DNA of 52,305 bases. Source: Acrocarpospora catenulata. GTDB lineage: Bacteria > Actinomycetota > Actinomycetes > Streptosporangiales > Streptosporangiaceae. A program made the translations under genes and the position numbers. Of this stretch, positions 8,459 through 16,526 are shown piece after piece. How positions within the stretch are numbered: the first letter of the stretch is position 1; every line of letters starts with the position of its first letter. Location of the stretch: positions 1 through 52,305 of the forward strand of contig NZ_JAHCST010000066.1 of assembly GCF_018476525.1 (NCBI RefSeq). Reading direction: 5' to 3'. The notes below the pieces were generated by a model that made no database searches, was not told where the DNA came from, and saw nothing but the letters and a program-made list of their open reading frames with translations.

Positions 8459-9820
8459 ATGGCCACCACCACGGTGACCCCGCACCCGGCCGGAACGCGC
8501 GGCTGGATCGGTGACTGGCACCCGGACGATCCCGAGTTCTGGGACCGCACGGGGCGGCGCGTCGCCCGGCGGAACCTGGTCTTCTCCATTTTCGCCGAGC
8601 ACCTCGGCTTCACCCTGTGGACCGTGTGGAGCATCGTCTCGGTCCAGCTGGGCGCCTACAAGTTCTCCACCGACCAGCTGTTCTGGATCGTGGCGCTGCC
8701 CAACCTGGTCGGGTCGGCGCTGCGCATTCCGTACACGTTCGGGCCCGCGCGGTTCGGCGGGCGGAACTTCACCGTGGTGAGCGCGCTGCTGCTGCTCGTG
8801 CCCGCGGCGCTGCTGGCGGTGGCGGTGAGCGATCCGGCGACGCCGTACTGGATGTTCCTGGTGATCGCGGCGACCGCCGGGCTCGGCGGCGGCAACTTCG
8901 CCTCCAGCATGGCCAACATCACCTACTTCTACCCGCAGTCCAAGCAGGGCTCGGCGCTCGGGCTGAACGCGGCCGGCGGGAACATCGGGGTCTCCTCGGT
9001 GCAGTTGGTGATGCCGCTGGTGATCGGGGCCTTCGGGCTGGCCGCCGCCGGGCTCTTCTGGGTGCCGTTCATCCTGGCCAGCGCGCTCGGCGCGTGGTTC
9101 TTCATGGACAACCTGAGCAGCGCCAGGGCCGAGCCCAGGGAGATGGCCAGGGCGGCGGGCAAGGCGCAGACCTGGGTGATGTCGGTGCTCTACATCGGCA
9201 CCTTCGGGTCGTTCATCGGCTACTCCACCGCCTTCCCGCTGCTGATCAAGTCCCAGTTCCCCGAGCACGCCGGGCTGGTCACGCTGGCCTTCCTCGGGCC
9301 GCTGGTGGGCTCGCTGATCCGGCCGGTGGGCGGCTGGCTCTCCGACCGGCTGGGCGGGGCCACGGTGACGCTCTGGAACTTCGCCGCGATGGCGGGCTCG
9401 GTGCTGCTGGTCTACCTGGGGCTGGCGCAGCACAGTTTCGTGCTGTTCTTCGCCGCGTACATGCTGCTGATCGGTACGGCGGGCGTGGGCAACGGCTCGA
9501 CGTACCGGATGATTCCGGCGATCTTCCGGGCCAAGGCCGTGGCGGGACTGGAGGCCGGTACGGACGCCCACGACGCGGCGGTGCGGATCGGCAGGCGGGA
9601 CGCGGCGGCGGCCATCGGCTTCATCTCGGCTATCGGCGCCTTCGGCGGCTTCTTCATCAACCGCGGCTTCGGCACCTCGATCGGGGCCACCGGCGGGGCG
9701 GGCGCGGCCATCGCCGCCTTCGCGATCTTCTACGCGATCTGCTTCGTGCTGACCTGGTTCTGCTACCTGCGGAAGGCGGGGATGGGCGCGGTGCCCAGCC
9801 TCGCGGCAGCCCGGGTCTGA
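8459..9820 (+). CDS. narK: Nitrate/nitrite MFS transporter NarK
   Basis: A 453-residue major-facilitator protein with 12 predicted helices that moves nitrate and/or nitrite across the membrane. The N-terminal block WHPDDPEFWDRTGRRVARRN and the nitrate-porter signature GLGGGNFASSMANI are characteristic of NarK/NasA transporters, as is GLNAAGGNIGVSS. The ATG at 8459 is set by AGGAGG 7 nt upstream; the ORF start at 8423 is not supported. The gene directly precedes nirBD, and a strong terminator follows it, so it is probably transcribed separately. Confidence 0.94.
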   Translation: MATTTVTPHPAGTRGWIGDWHPDDPEFWDRTGRRVARRNLVFSIFAEHLGFTLWTVWSIVSVQLGAYKFSTDQLFWIVALPNLVGSALRIPYTFGPARFGGRNFTVVSALLLLVPAALLAVAVSDPATPYWMFLVIAATAGLGGGNFASSMANITYFYPQSKQGSALGLNAAGGNIGVSSVQLVMPLVIGAFGLAAAGLFWVPFILASALGAWFFMDNLSSARAEPREMARAAGKAQTWVMSVLYIGTFGSFIGYSTAFPLLIKSQFPEHAGLVTLAFLGPLVGSLIRPVGGWLSDRLGGATVTLWNFAAMAGSVLLVYLGLAQHSFVLFFAAYMLLIGTAGVGNGSTYRMIPAIFRAKAVAGLEAGTDAHDAAVRIGRRDAAAAIGFISAIGAFGGFFINRGFGTSIGATGGAGAAIAAFAIFYAICFVLTWFCYLRKAGMGAVPSLAAARV

Positions 9821-9836
9821 GCCTCGACGCACCTCG

Positions 9837-9864
9837 GCGGGCGCCGACCGGCGCCCGCTTCTTT
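9837..9864 (+). terminator. Rho-independent terminator after narK
   Basis: A 9-bp GC stem (GCGGGCGCC at 9837-9845, GGCGCCCGC at 9850-9858) with a GACC loop is followed by TTCTTT. It lies 17 bp past the narK stop. Confidence 0.75.
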
Positions 9865-9935
9865 CCGGTCATACGCCTCACAGGCTCCCAGACGCACAGT
9901 GCGGGGAGTGCCGGTGTGAGCGCGGTTAGCGCCTT

Positions 9936-9951
9936 GTAGCACAGCGGTAAC
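9936..9951 (+). promoter_or_regulatory. GlnR/MtrA-like half-site pair upstream of nirB
   Basis: GTAGC-N6-GTAAC matches the GTnAC-N6-GnnAC layout of actinobacterial GlnR-type boxes with one mismatch in the first half. It ends directly at the nirB ribosome-binding site AGGAGG (9952-9957). Its position so close to the start is unusual for an activator site, so confidence is low. Confidence 0.28.
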
Positions 9952-9963
9952 AGGAGGGACCCA

Positions 9964-12474
9964 GTGGTGAAACCGCCTGAAAGGACTATCGGACCCATGC
10001 CCGTCTCACTTTCCCCTGCGCAGCCTGTGATACCGGCTCGCGTTGTCGTGGTGGGTCACGGGCCTTCGGCGTACCGGCTGGTGGAGAGTCTGCTGGCCAG
10101 AGGTTTCCCCGGCGCGGTCACGGTGCTGGGGGAGGAGCCCCGCCCGGCCTACGATCGGGTCGCACTTACCTCGTATTTGCAGGAAAAATCAGTCGAAGAT
10201 CTGACTTATCCGGTGCCCGATGGCGTGGACCTCCGCCTGGGGTCCCGGGTGACGGGCATCGACCGGGCCGCCCGTACGGTCACCACCGCGACGGGGGAGA
10301 CCGTGCCCTACGACGTGCTGGTGCTGGCCACCGGCTCGGCCCCCTTCGTCCCCCCGGTGCCGGGACGGGACCTGGACGGCTGCTTCGTCTACCGGACCAT
10401 CGAGGACCTGGACGCCATCCGGACGGCCGCCGCCACCGCGACCGCCGGGGTGGTCGTCGGCGGCGGGCTGCTCGGCCTGGAGGCCGCCGACGCGCTGCGC
10501 GGCCTCGGCCTGGCGACCCACGTGGTCGAGATGAGTCCCTGGCTGATGCCCCGTCAGGTCGACGAGGGCGGCGGCGCCGTCCTGCGCGCCCAGGTGGAAC
10601 GCCTCGGCCTCACCGTGCACACCGGCGCGGGGGTCAAGGAGATCACCGGCCCCGGCCGGGTCACCGGCCTGGTCAAACCGGACGGCGAGACCATCCCCGC
10701 CCAGCTGGTCGTCTTCTCGGCCGGCATCCGCCCCCGCGACGAGCTGGCCCGCGCCTGCGGCCTGGCCGTCGGCGAGCGCGGCGGCGTGCTCGTGGACGAG
10801 GGCCTGCGCACCAGCGACCCCGCCATCTACGCCATCGGCGAGTGCGCCCTGGTCGGCGGCATGGTGTACGGCCTGGTCGGCCCCTGCTTCACGATGGCCG
10901 AGACCGCCGCCGACCGCATCCTGGGCGGCACGGCCGCCTTCACCGGCGCCGACCTGTCCACCAAGCTCAAGCTGCTCGGCGTGGACGTCGCCCAGTTCGG
11001 CGCCATGTCCGGGGCGCTGGACGTCACCTACCTGGACCCGGTCGGCGGCGTCTACCAGAAACTCTTCGTCAGCGACGACGCCGCAACCCTGCTCGGCGGC
11101 ATCTGCGTCGGCGACGCCGCCCCGTACGACACCCTCCGGCCCTTCGTCGGCAAGCCACTGCCCGCTCTGCCCGCCGACCTGCTGTTCACCGGCGGGGGAG
11201 CGTCCCTGGATTTACCGGACGACGCGCAGGTCTGCTCCTGCAACAACATCGGCGTGGGCGCGGTCCGTACGGCCATCGGCGAGCACGGCCTGACCGACGT
11301 GGCCGGGATCAAGTCCTGCACCCGGGCGGGGACCAGCTGCGGCAGCTGCGTCCCGCTGCTCAAGCAGATCCTCGTGAAATCCGGCGTAGAGGTGAGCAAG
11401 GCGCTCTGCGAGCACTTCGCGCACAGCAGGGCGGAGCTCTACCAGATCGTCCAGGTCCGCGGCATCACCACCTTCACCCAGCTGATCGAGGAGCACGGCA
11501 CCGGCCGCGGCTGCGACATCTGCAAGCCCGCCGTCGCCTCCATCCTGGCCTCCCTGCACCAGGGCCACGTCCTGGACGGCGAGCAGGCCGCCCTCCAGGA
11601 CACCAACGACCACTTCCTGGCCAATCTCCAGAAGAACGGCACCTACTCGGTCGTCCCGCGCATCCCCGGCGGGGAGATCACCCCGGAGAAGCTGATCGTG
11701 ATCGGCGAGGTGGCCCGCGACTTCGGCCTCTACACCAAGATCACCGGCGGCCAGCGCATCGACCTGTTCGGCGCCCGGGTGGAGCAGCTGCCCCGGATCT
11801 GGCGCCGCCTGGTGGAGGCCGGCTTCGAGTCCGGGCACGCGTACGGCAAGGCTCTGCGCACCGTGAAGTCCTGCGTCGGCGCCACCTGGTGCCGGTACGG
11901 CGTGCAGGACTCGGTGGGCCTGGCCATCGAGCTGGAACTGCGCTACCGGGGCCTGCGCTCCCCGCACAAGCTCAAGTCGGCCGTCTCCGGCTGCGCCAGG
12001 GAGTGCGCCGAGGCCCGCTCCAAGGACTTCGGCGTGATCGCCACCGACTCCGGCTGGAACCTGTACGTCGGCGGCAACGGCGGCTTCCAGCCCCGCCACG
12101 CCGACCTGCTGGTGGCGGGCGTGGACACCGAGACCCTGATCCGCACCATCGACCGCTTCCTGATGTTCTACATCCGCACCGCCGACCGCCTCCAGCGCAC
12201 CTCCGCCTGGCTGGAGAGCCTGGACGGCGGCCTGGACCACCTGCGCCGGGTGATCGTGGACGACGTGCTGGGCATCTGCGCCGACCTGGACGCCCAGCTG
12301 GCCCGGCACGTGACCGGGTACGCCGACGAGTGGGCGGCCACCCTGGCGGACGAGGAGAAGCTGCGCAGGTTCGTCAGCTTCGTCAACGCCCCCGACGTGC
12401 CCGACCCCTCGATCAGGTTCGCCACCGAACGCGAGCAGATCAAGCCCGCGCTTGAAACGCAGGTGCCGGCATGA
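9964..12474 (+). CDS. nirB: Assimilatory nitrite reductase [NAD(P)H], large subunit NirB
   Basis: An 836-residue siroheme/4Fe-4S enzyme that reduces nitrite to ammonium in the cytoplasm. Domains in order: FAD/NAD-binding pyridine-nucleotide oxidoreductase (VVVGHGPSAYR near residue 28; VVGGGLLGLEAAD near 160), a BFD-like [2Fe-2S] domain (CSCNN near 423 and CTRAGTSCGSC near 446), then nitrite/sulfite reductase domains. Siroheme and 4Fe-4S ligands C637, C643, C677 and C681 are present (SCVGATWC and SGCAREC). The GTG at 9964 has AGGAGG 6 nt upstream. A rare TTA codon lies in the sequence encoding SLDLPDD. The stop overlaps nirD by 4 nt. Confidence 0.96.
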   Translation: MVKPPERTIGPMPVSLSPAQPVIPARVVVVGHGPSAYRLVESLLARGFPGAVTVLGEEPRPAYDRVALTSYLQEKSVEDLTYPVPDGVDLRLGSRVTGIDRAARTVTTATGETVPYDVLVLATGSAPFVPPVPGRDLDGCFVYRTIEDLDAIRTAAATATAGVVVGGGLLGLEAADALRGLGLATHVVEMSPWLMPRQVDEGGGAVLRAQVERLGLTVHTGAGVKEITGPGRVTGLVKPDGETIPAQLVVFSAGIRPRDELARACGLAVGERGGVLVDEGLRTSDPAIYAIGECALVGGMVYGLVGPCFTMAETAADRILGGTAAFTGADLSTKLKLLGVDVAQFGAMSGALDVTYLDPVGGVYQKLFVSDDAATLLGGICVGDAAPYDTLRPFVGKPLPALPADLLFTGGGASLDLPDDAQVCSCNNIGVGAVRTAIGEHGLTDVAGIKSCTRAGTSCGSCVPLLKQILVKSGVEVSKALCEHFAHSRAELYQIVQVRGITTFTQLIEEHGTGRGCDICKPAVASILASLHQGHVLDGEQAALQDTNDHFLANLQKNGTYSVVPRIPGGEITPEKLIVIGEVARDFGLYTKITGGQRIDLFGARVEQLPRIWRRLVEAGFESGHAYGKALRTVKSCVGATWCRYGVQDSVGLAIELELRYRGLRSPHKLKSAVSGCARECAEARSKDFGVIATDSGWNLYVGGNGGFQPRHADLLVAGVDTETLIRTIDRFLMFYIRTADRLQRTSAWLESLDGGLDHLRRVIVDDVLGICADLDAQLARHVTGYADEWAATLADEEKLRRFVSFVNAPDVPDPSIRFATEREQIKPALETQVPA

Positions 12475-12794
12475 GCTGGACTCCCGTCTGCGCCTACACC
12501 GATCTGCTTCCGGAACGCGGGGCCTGCGCGCTGGTCGGAACGCACCAGGTCGCCGTCTTCCGTACCTTCGACGGCAACCTGTACGCCACTGGCAACAGGG
12601 ACCCCTACAGCGGCGCCTACGTGCTCTCCCGGGGCATCGTCGGCACCAGGAACGGGGAGCCCACCGTGGCCTCCCCCATGCACAAACAGGTCTTCTCCCT
12701 GGTCACCGGGGCGTGCCTGGACGATCCAACAACCGTTATCCCGACATTTCCAATTCGCATCACCAGCGGGACTGTGGAGGTGAGCGTTCCGTGA
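12471..12794 (+). CDS. nirD: Nitrite reductase small subunit NirD
   Basis: A 107-residue Rieske-fold subunit of the NirBD nitrite reductase. Its fold blocks are visible (ACALVGTHQVAVFRT, then the GEPTVASPMHKQVFSL strand). It lacks the paired Cys-His Rieske cluster ligands, as is normal for NirD. It overlaps nirB by ATGA, so the two subunits are translationally coupled. Its stop TGA overlaps a GTG that opens a 15-codon ORF leading into hemD. Confidence 0.93.
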   Translation: MSWTPVCAYTDLLPERGACALVGTHQVAVFRTFDGNLYATGNRDPYSGAYVLSRGIVGTRNGEPTVASPMHKQVFSLVTGACLDDPTTVIPTFPIRITSGTVEVSVP

Positions 12795-12838
12795 CTGACA
12801 TCCGTGGGCACGTGCGACCGGCCGGGGTGATCGCGTGA
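12791..12838 (+). CDS. Possible 15-residue coupling ORF between nirD and hemD
   Basis: This tiny frame begins with a GTG that shares GTGA with the nirD stop and ends in a TGA that shares GTGA with the hemD start. It encodes 15 residues (MTDIRGHVRPAGVIA). It would let ribosomes pass from nirD to hemD without a gap of untranslated RNA. No homologue is recognised and it may be fortuitous in GC-rich DNA. Confidence 0.3.
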   Translation: MTDIRGHVRPAGVIA

Positions 12839-14025
12839 CCGCCCTGCTGGAGGCGCCGATCGAGGCGTCCGAGAGCATCCCGGAGACCACCCCCGAGACG
12901 GCACCCGACGCGCTGGCCGGGTTCACCATCGGGGTCACCGCCACCCGCCGCCGGGAGGAGTTCGCCGCCCTGCTGGAGCGGCGCGGGGCCAGGGTGGTCC
13001 GCGCCCCCGCCATCCGGCTGGTCCCGCTGGCCGAGGACGCCGACCTGCTCGCCTCCACCCGGGAGTGCCTGGCCGGGCCCATCGACGATGTGGTGGTCAC
13101 CACCGGCGTCGGCTTCCGGGGCTGGATGGCCGCCGCCGAGGGCTGGGGCCTGTCGGTGGACCTGTCCGCCCACCTGGCCGGGGCCCGGCTGCTGACCCGG
13201 GGGCCCAAGGCGCGCGGCGCGGTCCGCGCGGCCGGGCTCACCGACCACTGGACCCCGGCCACCGAGTCCTGCGAGGAGGTCAAGCAGTACCTGCTCGCCC
13301 AGGACCTGCGCGGCCGCCGCATCGCCGTCCAGCTGCACGGGGAGCCGCTCACCGGCTTCGTGGACGCGCTGCGGGCGGCCGGGGCGCACGTCACCGAGGT
13401 GCCGGTCTACCGCTGGCTGCCCTACCGGGACACCTCCCCGCTGCGCCGGCTGGTCAGCCAGGCCGTCTCCGGCGCGGTGGACGCGGTGGCCTTCACCAGC
13501 GCCCCCGCCGTGCTGGCCATGCTCAACGCGGCCCGCGCCGACGGCCTTGAGGACGCGCTGCTCGGCGCCTTCGGCGGGCCGGTGGTGGCGGCCTGCGTGG
13601 GCCCGGTCACCGCGCAGCCGCTGGTGTCCCGGGGGGTTCCGGTGCTCCAGCCGGAGCGGTCCCGGCTCGGCGCGCTGGCCCGCGCGCTCGCCAGGCACCT
13701 GCCGGAGCACAGCGTGACCCGGCTGGTGGCGGGCGGCCACCAGCTGGAGATCAGGGGCCACGCGGTGGCGGTGGACGGCGAGCTCAAGCCGCTGCCCCCG
13801 GCCCCGATGGCGGTGCTCAAGCGGCTGGCCGAGCGGCCCGGCCACGTGGTGGCCAGGTCCGACCTGCGCATGGTGCTGCCCGGCGGCCCGTCCCGCGACT
13901 CGGCCGAGCACGCGGTGGAGATGGCGATCACCCGGCTCCGCCGCGCCCTCGGGCCGAGCGGCATCGTGGAGACCGTGGTCAAGCGCGGCTACCGGCTGGC
14001 CTGCGAGCGGGACGAACAGCCGTGA
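12835..14025 (+). CDS. hemD: Uroporphyrinogen-III synthase fused to a winged-helix DNA-binding domain
   Basis: A 396-residue fusion. Residues about 20-270 are a HemD-type uroporphyrinogen-III synthase (FTIGVTATRRREEF, DDVVVTTGVGF, VQLHGEPL and AFTSAPAVLAML blocks). This enzyme closes the tetrapyrrole ring needed for siroheme, haem and B12. Residues about 300-390 are an OmpR/Trans_reg_C winged helix (PMAVLKRLAERPGHVVARSDL, then HAVEMAITRLRRALG, ending in VKRGYRLA). Such fusions are known in actinobacteria next to nirBD. They suggest that the protein also regulates tetrapyrrole or nitrite genes, which is inference. The GTG start at 12835 is supported by the GTGA overlap. The stop overlaps the chelatase gene start. 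Confidence 0.9.
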   Translation: MTALLEAPIEASESIPETTPETAPDALAGFTIGVTATRRREEFAALLERRGARVVRAPAIRLVPLAEDADLLASTRECLAGPIDDVVVTTGVGFRGWMAAAEGWGLSVDLSAHLAGARLLTRGPKARGAVRAAGLTDHWTPATESCEEVKQYLLAQDLRGRRIAVQLHGEPLTGFVDALRAAGAHVTEVPVYRWLPYRDTSPLRRLVSQAVSGAVDAVAFTSAPAVLAMLNAARADGLEDALLGAFGGPVVAACVGPVTAQPLVSRGVPVLQPERSRLGALARALARHLPEHSVTRLVAGGHQLEIRGHAVAVDGELKPLPPAPMAVLKRLAERPGHVVARSDLRMVLPGGPSRDSAEHAVEMAITRLRRALGPSGIVETVVKRGYRLACERDEQP

Positions 14026-14789
14026 CCCCCACCCTGGTCATGGCCGGGCACGGGGCCCGCAGCGGCGACTGGGAGTCGGTCCTGTCCGGCCTGGCGGCCC
14101 GGGTCCGCCGGACCAGGCCGGGCCACCCCGTCCGGCTGGGCTTCCTGGAGCTCAGCGCGCCGCCGCTGGCCGAGGTGCTGGCCGAGGTCCGGGGCCCGGT
14201 GGTGGTGGTGCCGATGCTGCTCGCGGGCGGCTACCACGCGCACATCGACCTGCCCGCCGTCATCTCCAAGGTCCGCCCCGACGCGGTCGTGGCCGGCCCG
14301 CTGGGCCCGCACCCGCTGCTCACCGGCGTCCTGGCCCGGCGGCTGGCCGCCGCCGGGCTGTGCCCCGGCGACGCGGTGGTGCTCGGCGCGGCCGGCTCCT
14401 CCGACCCGGCCGCGCTGGCCGACGTCCGGGCGGCCGCCCGCCTGCTCTCGGTACGGCTCGCGCGCCCGGTCACCGCCGCCTTCGCCTCGGCGGGCAGCCC
14501 CAGCGTGGCCGAGGCGCTGGCCCGGCCCCGGATCACTCGGGTGGCGGTGGCCTCCTACCTGCTGGCCCCCGGCTTCTTCCACACCCGGCTGACCGAGAGC
14601 GGAGCCGACCTCGTCTCGGCCCCGCTGGGCGTGGACGACGACCTGGCCGCGCTGGTCTGGCACCGCTACGACGAGGCACTCGCCCGGACGCGGGTTCAGG
14701 ACCGGGTGAGCCGGAGCTCCCGGATGATGTTCTCGGCGCTCTCGTCCCTGGACGGCTCGGAGTCGTCCCCGGTGAACGCCTCGAAGTAG
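14022..14789 (+). CDS. Sirohydrochlorin chelatase (CbiX/SirB family)
   Basis: A 255-residue type II chelatase that inserts Fe2+ (siroheme) or Co2+ (B12) into sirohydrochlorin. The metal-binding histidine motif VMAGHGARSGDW sits at the N-terminus. A second VPMLLAGGYHAHIDLP block carries the other histidines. The later repeat-like half includes VASYLLAPGFFHTRL. The family normally ends near WHRYDEAL. Here about 33 extra residues follow, read antisense through the end of the convergent TetR-like gene, so the original stop seems to have been lost. Position at the end of nirBD-hemD points to siroheme supply for NirB. Confidence 0.88.
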   Translation: MTPTLVMAGHGARSGDWESVLSGLAARVRRTRPGHPVRLGFLELSAPPLAEVLAEVRGPVVVVPMLLAGGYHAHIDLPAVISKVRPDAVVAGPLGPHPLLTGVLARRLAAAGLCPGDAVVLGAAGSSDPAALADVRAAARLLSVRLARPVTAAFASAGSPSVAEALARPRITRVAVASYLLAPGFFHTRLTESGADLVSAPLGVDDDLAALVWHRYDEALARTRVQDRVSRSSRMMFSALSSLDGSESSPVNASK

Positions 14790-15283
14790 GCGTGCCGGAA
14801 GCACCCGGCCAGCAGCAGCCGGGCGCTGGCCTCGGCGTTCACCTCCGGGGCTATCCGGCCGAGCGCCTGCTCGGCGGCCAGGTAGGCGGCCAGCGGCTCG
14901 ATCTCGGCCGCCGGGCCCAGCTCGCTGTCCCGCAGCGCCTGCCGGAACCGCACGGTCAGTGACGGGGAGACGAACGCGGGCATCGCGACCGTCTGCACCT
15001 CGGCGTAGTACTCGATGCCGGCCTTGGCGACGGGCAGCAGGTTGCCGTTGACGTCGCCCTTGCCCGCCAGGTGCATGAGGTCGTGCAGGACCCGCAGCCA
15101 CATCGGCAGCCGGTCCTGGAGCAGGGCCAGGAAGGTCTCCACCGACTGGGCCGGGGTGGTGCCGCGCAGCTGCGAGGAGGCGGCCCCGCCGTCGGCGGAG
15201 CTCTTCATCAGGACGGCCATCTTCAGCACGCGCTGCCGCGTCTCCTGTGCTCTCCAGTGCGGGTCGGGCTGGGCAGTAACCAT
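14696..15283 (-). CDS. TetR-like ligand-binding domain protein without a visible HTH
   Basis: A 195-residue all-helical protein. Its second half (FVSPSLTVRFRQALRDSEL, then AAYLAAEQALGRIAPEVN and ARLLLAGCFRHAYFEAF) looks like the C-terminal ligand/dimerisation domain of TetR-family regulators. The N-terminal part, before residue 60, lacks the TetR helix-turn-helix (no AAAxLFAExG or HYFxxK type motif). The in-frame upstream extension to 15421 does not supply one. The ATG at 15283 has GAGGG about 6 nt upstream. The gene overlaps the chelatase gene tail to tail by 94 bp. It may be a degenerate regulator or a non-DNA-binding partner. Confidence 0.62.
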   Translation of the reverse strand: MVTAQPDPHWRAQETRQRVLKMAVLMKSSADGGAASSQLRGTTPAQSVETFLALLQDRLPMWLRVLHDLMHLAGKGDVNGNLLPVAKAGIEYYAEVQTVAMPAFVSPSLTVRFRQALRDSELGPAAEIEPLAAYLAAEQALGRIAPEVNAEASARLLLAGCFRHAYFEAFTGDDSEPSRDESAENIIRELRLTRS

Positions 15284-15409
15284 GGTCGCCCTCGGGTGCG
15301 CAGTCACAGGTGTCAGGTGGTTGCGATACTCACCGGTCGCGAGTTTATGGACTCGTTTCTCTCCTGGTGTCCGAATCGCTGCGGTGCGGCAGTGATTAGA
15401 CAGACCGGT

Positions 15410-15429
15410 GGTAACCGCCAATTATTACC
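15410..15429. promoter_or_regulatory. Inverted repeat upstream of the TetR-like gene
   Basis: GGTAA (15410-15414) and TTACC (15425-15429) form an inverted repeat with a 10-nt AT-rich centre, about 130 bp upstream of the TetR-like start. The rest of the 15284-15510 gap is relatively AT-rich for this genome and shows no gene. Confidence 0.3.
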
Positions 15430-15510
15430 TTAGACCCAGGTTAAATGCGAGAAACCAGGGGTTTCGGTTTCAATGCGATTAACCTTGTGTTGCGGGTGAT
15501 CTACGGAGGA

Positions 15511-16365
15511 TTAACCGTCGGTGCCCCGGTCGCGGCGGCGCAGGTACCGCTCGAATTCGGCGGCGATGGCGTCCCCGCTCGCCTCCGGCAGCTCCGCGGC
15601 GTCCTTGCGCTCCTCCAGCTCCCGCACGTACTCGGCCACCTCGGAGTCCTGCGAGGCGAGCTCGTCCACCCCCGTCTCCCAGGCCCGCGACTCCTCGGCC
15701 AGGTCCCCGTACGGCATGGGGATGTCCAGCATGTCCTCCACCCGGCGGAGCAGCGCCAGGGTGGCCTTCGGGTTCGGCGGCTGGGCCACGTAGTGCGGGA
15801 TGGACGCCCAGAGCGAGACCGCCTGCACCCCGGCGTGGCCCAGCGTGTGCTGAAGCACCCCGACGATGCCGGTGGGCCCCTCGTACTTGGTCAGCTCCAG
15901 GTTGAGCACCTTGGCCAGGCCCGGGTCGCTGACCGCGCCCACGATCGGCACCGGACGGGTGTGCGGAGAGTCGTTGAGCAGGGCGCCGAGCAGCAGCGCC
16001 AGCTCCACCCCCAGCTCGTGGCAGAGCCCCACGATCTCGGCGCAGAAGCTCCGCCAGCGCATGTTGGGCTCGATGCCGCGCAGCAGCACCACGTCCCGTT
16101 TGGCGCCCGGCGGCCGGGCCACCAGCAGCCGGGTGGTCGGCCAGGTGATGGACCGGGACAGGCCATCGCCCAGCTCGACGATGGGCCGGGTGACCTGGAA
16201 GTCGTAGTAGTCCTCCGGGTCGAGCTCGACCAGCGGGGTGGCCTTCCACTCCGTCTCCAGGTGGGCGAGCACTCCGCTGGACGCCTCGCCCGCGTCGTTC
16301 CACCCTTCGAACGCGGCGATGAGCACCGGATCGACGAGCTCAGGGAGCCCTTCGAGCTCGATCAA
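15511..16365 (-). CDS. PAC2 family protein
   Basis: A 284-residue protein of the PAC2 (proteasome assembly chaperone 2-like) family, which in actinobacteria is widespread but functionally undefined. The core motifs VLIAAFEGWNDAGEAS (14-29) near the N-terminus and LLGALLNDSPHTRPV mid-protein, plus SLWASIPHYV and PNPKATLALLRR, are typical. The C-terminus is a charged helix. The start is a TTG at 16365 with GAGGAGG 4 nt upstream. It is divergent from metH across 161 bp. Its fold and the proteasome genes elsewhere in this window are suggestive, but no functional link is established. Confidence 0.9.
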   Translation of the reverse strand: MIELEGLPELVDPVLIAAFEGWNDAGEASSGVLAHLETEWKATPLVELDPEDYYDFQVTRPIVELGDGLSRSITWPTTRLLVARPPGAKRDVVLLRGIEPNMRWRSFCAEIVGLCHELGVELALLLGALLNDSPHTRPVPIVGAVSDPGLAKVLNLELTKYEGPTGIVGVLQHTLGHAGVQAVSLWASIPHYVAQPPNPKATLALLRRVEDMLDIPMPYGDLAEESRAWETGVDELASQDSEVAEYVRELEERKDAAELPEASGDAIAAEFERYLRRRDRGTDG

Positions 16366-16514
16366 GCCGCCTCCTCACGTAGTCGTACGGCTAAGACTAT
16401 TCGGAGTGAAGGCCGGAGCGTTATCTTCGCGCGGGACTGAGTGGGTAGCGGGTAGGGTTTCCCGCCGGTATTGCGGAGATTCCGGTGATCGGTGGGGCGC
16501 GGCGGTCGCCCAGT

Positions 16515-16526
16515 TAAGCTTGGTCC
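16515..16526 (+). promoter_or_regulatory. Leaderless -10 box for metH
   Basis: TAAGCT (16515-16520) is followed by 6 nt and the metH ATG at 16527, with no ribosome-binding site. No cobalamin or SAM riboswitch is visible in the 161-bp metH/PAC2 gap. Confidence 0.55.
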
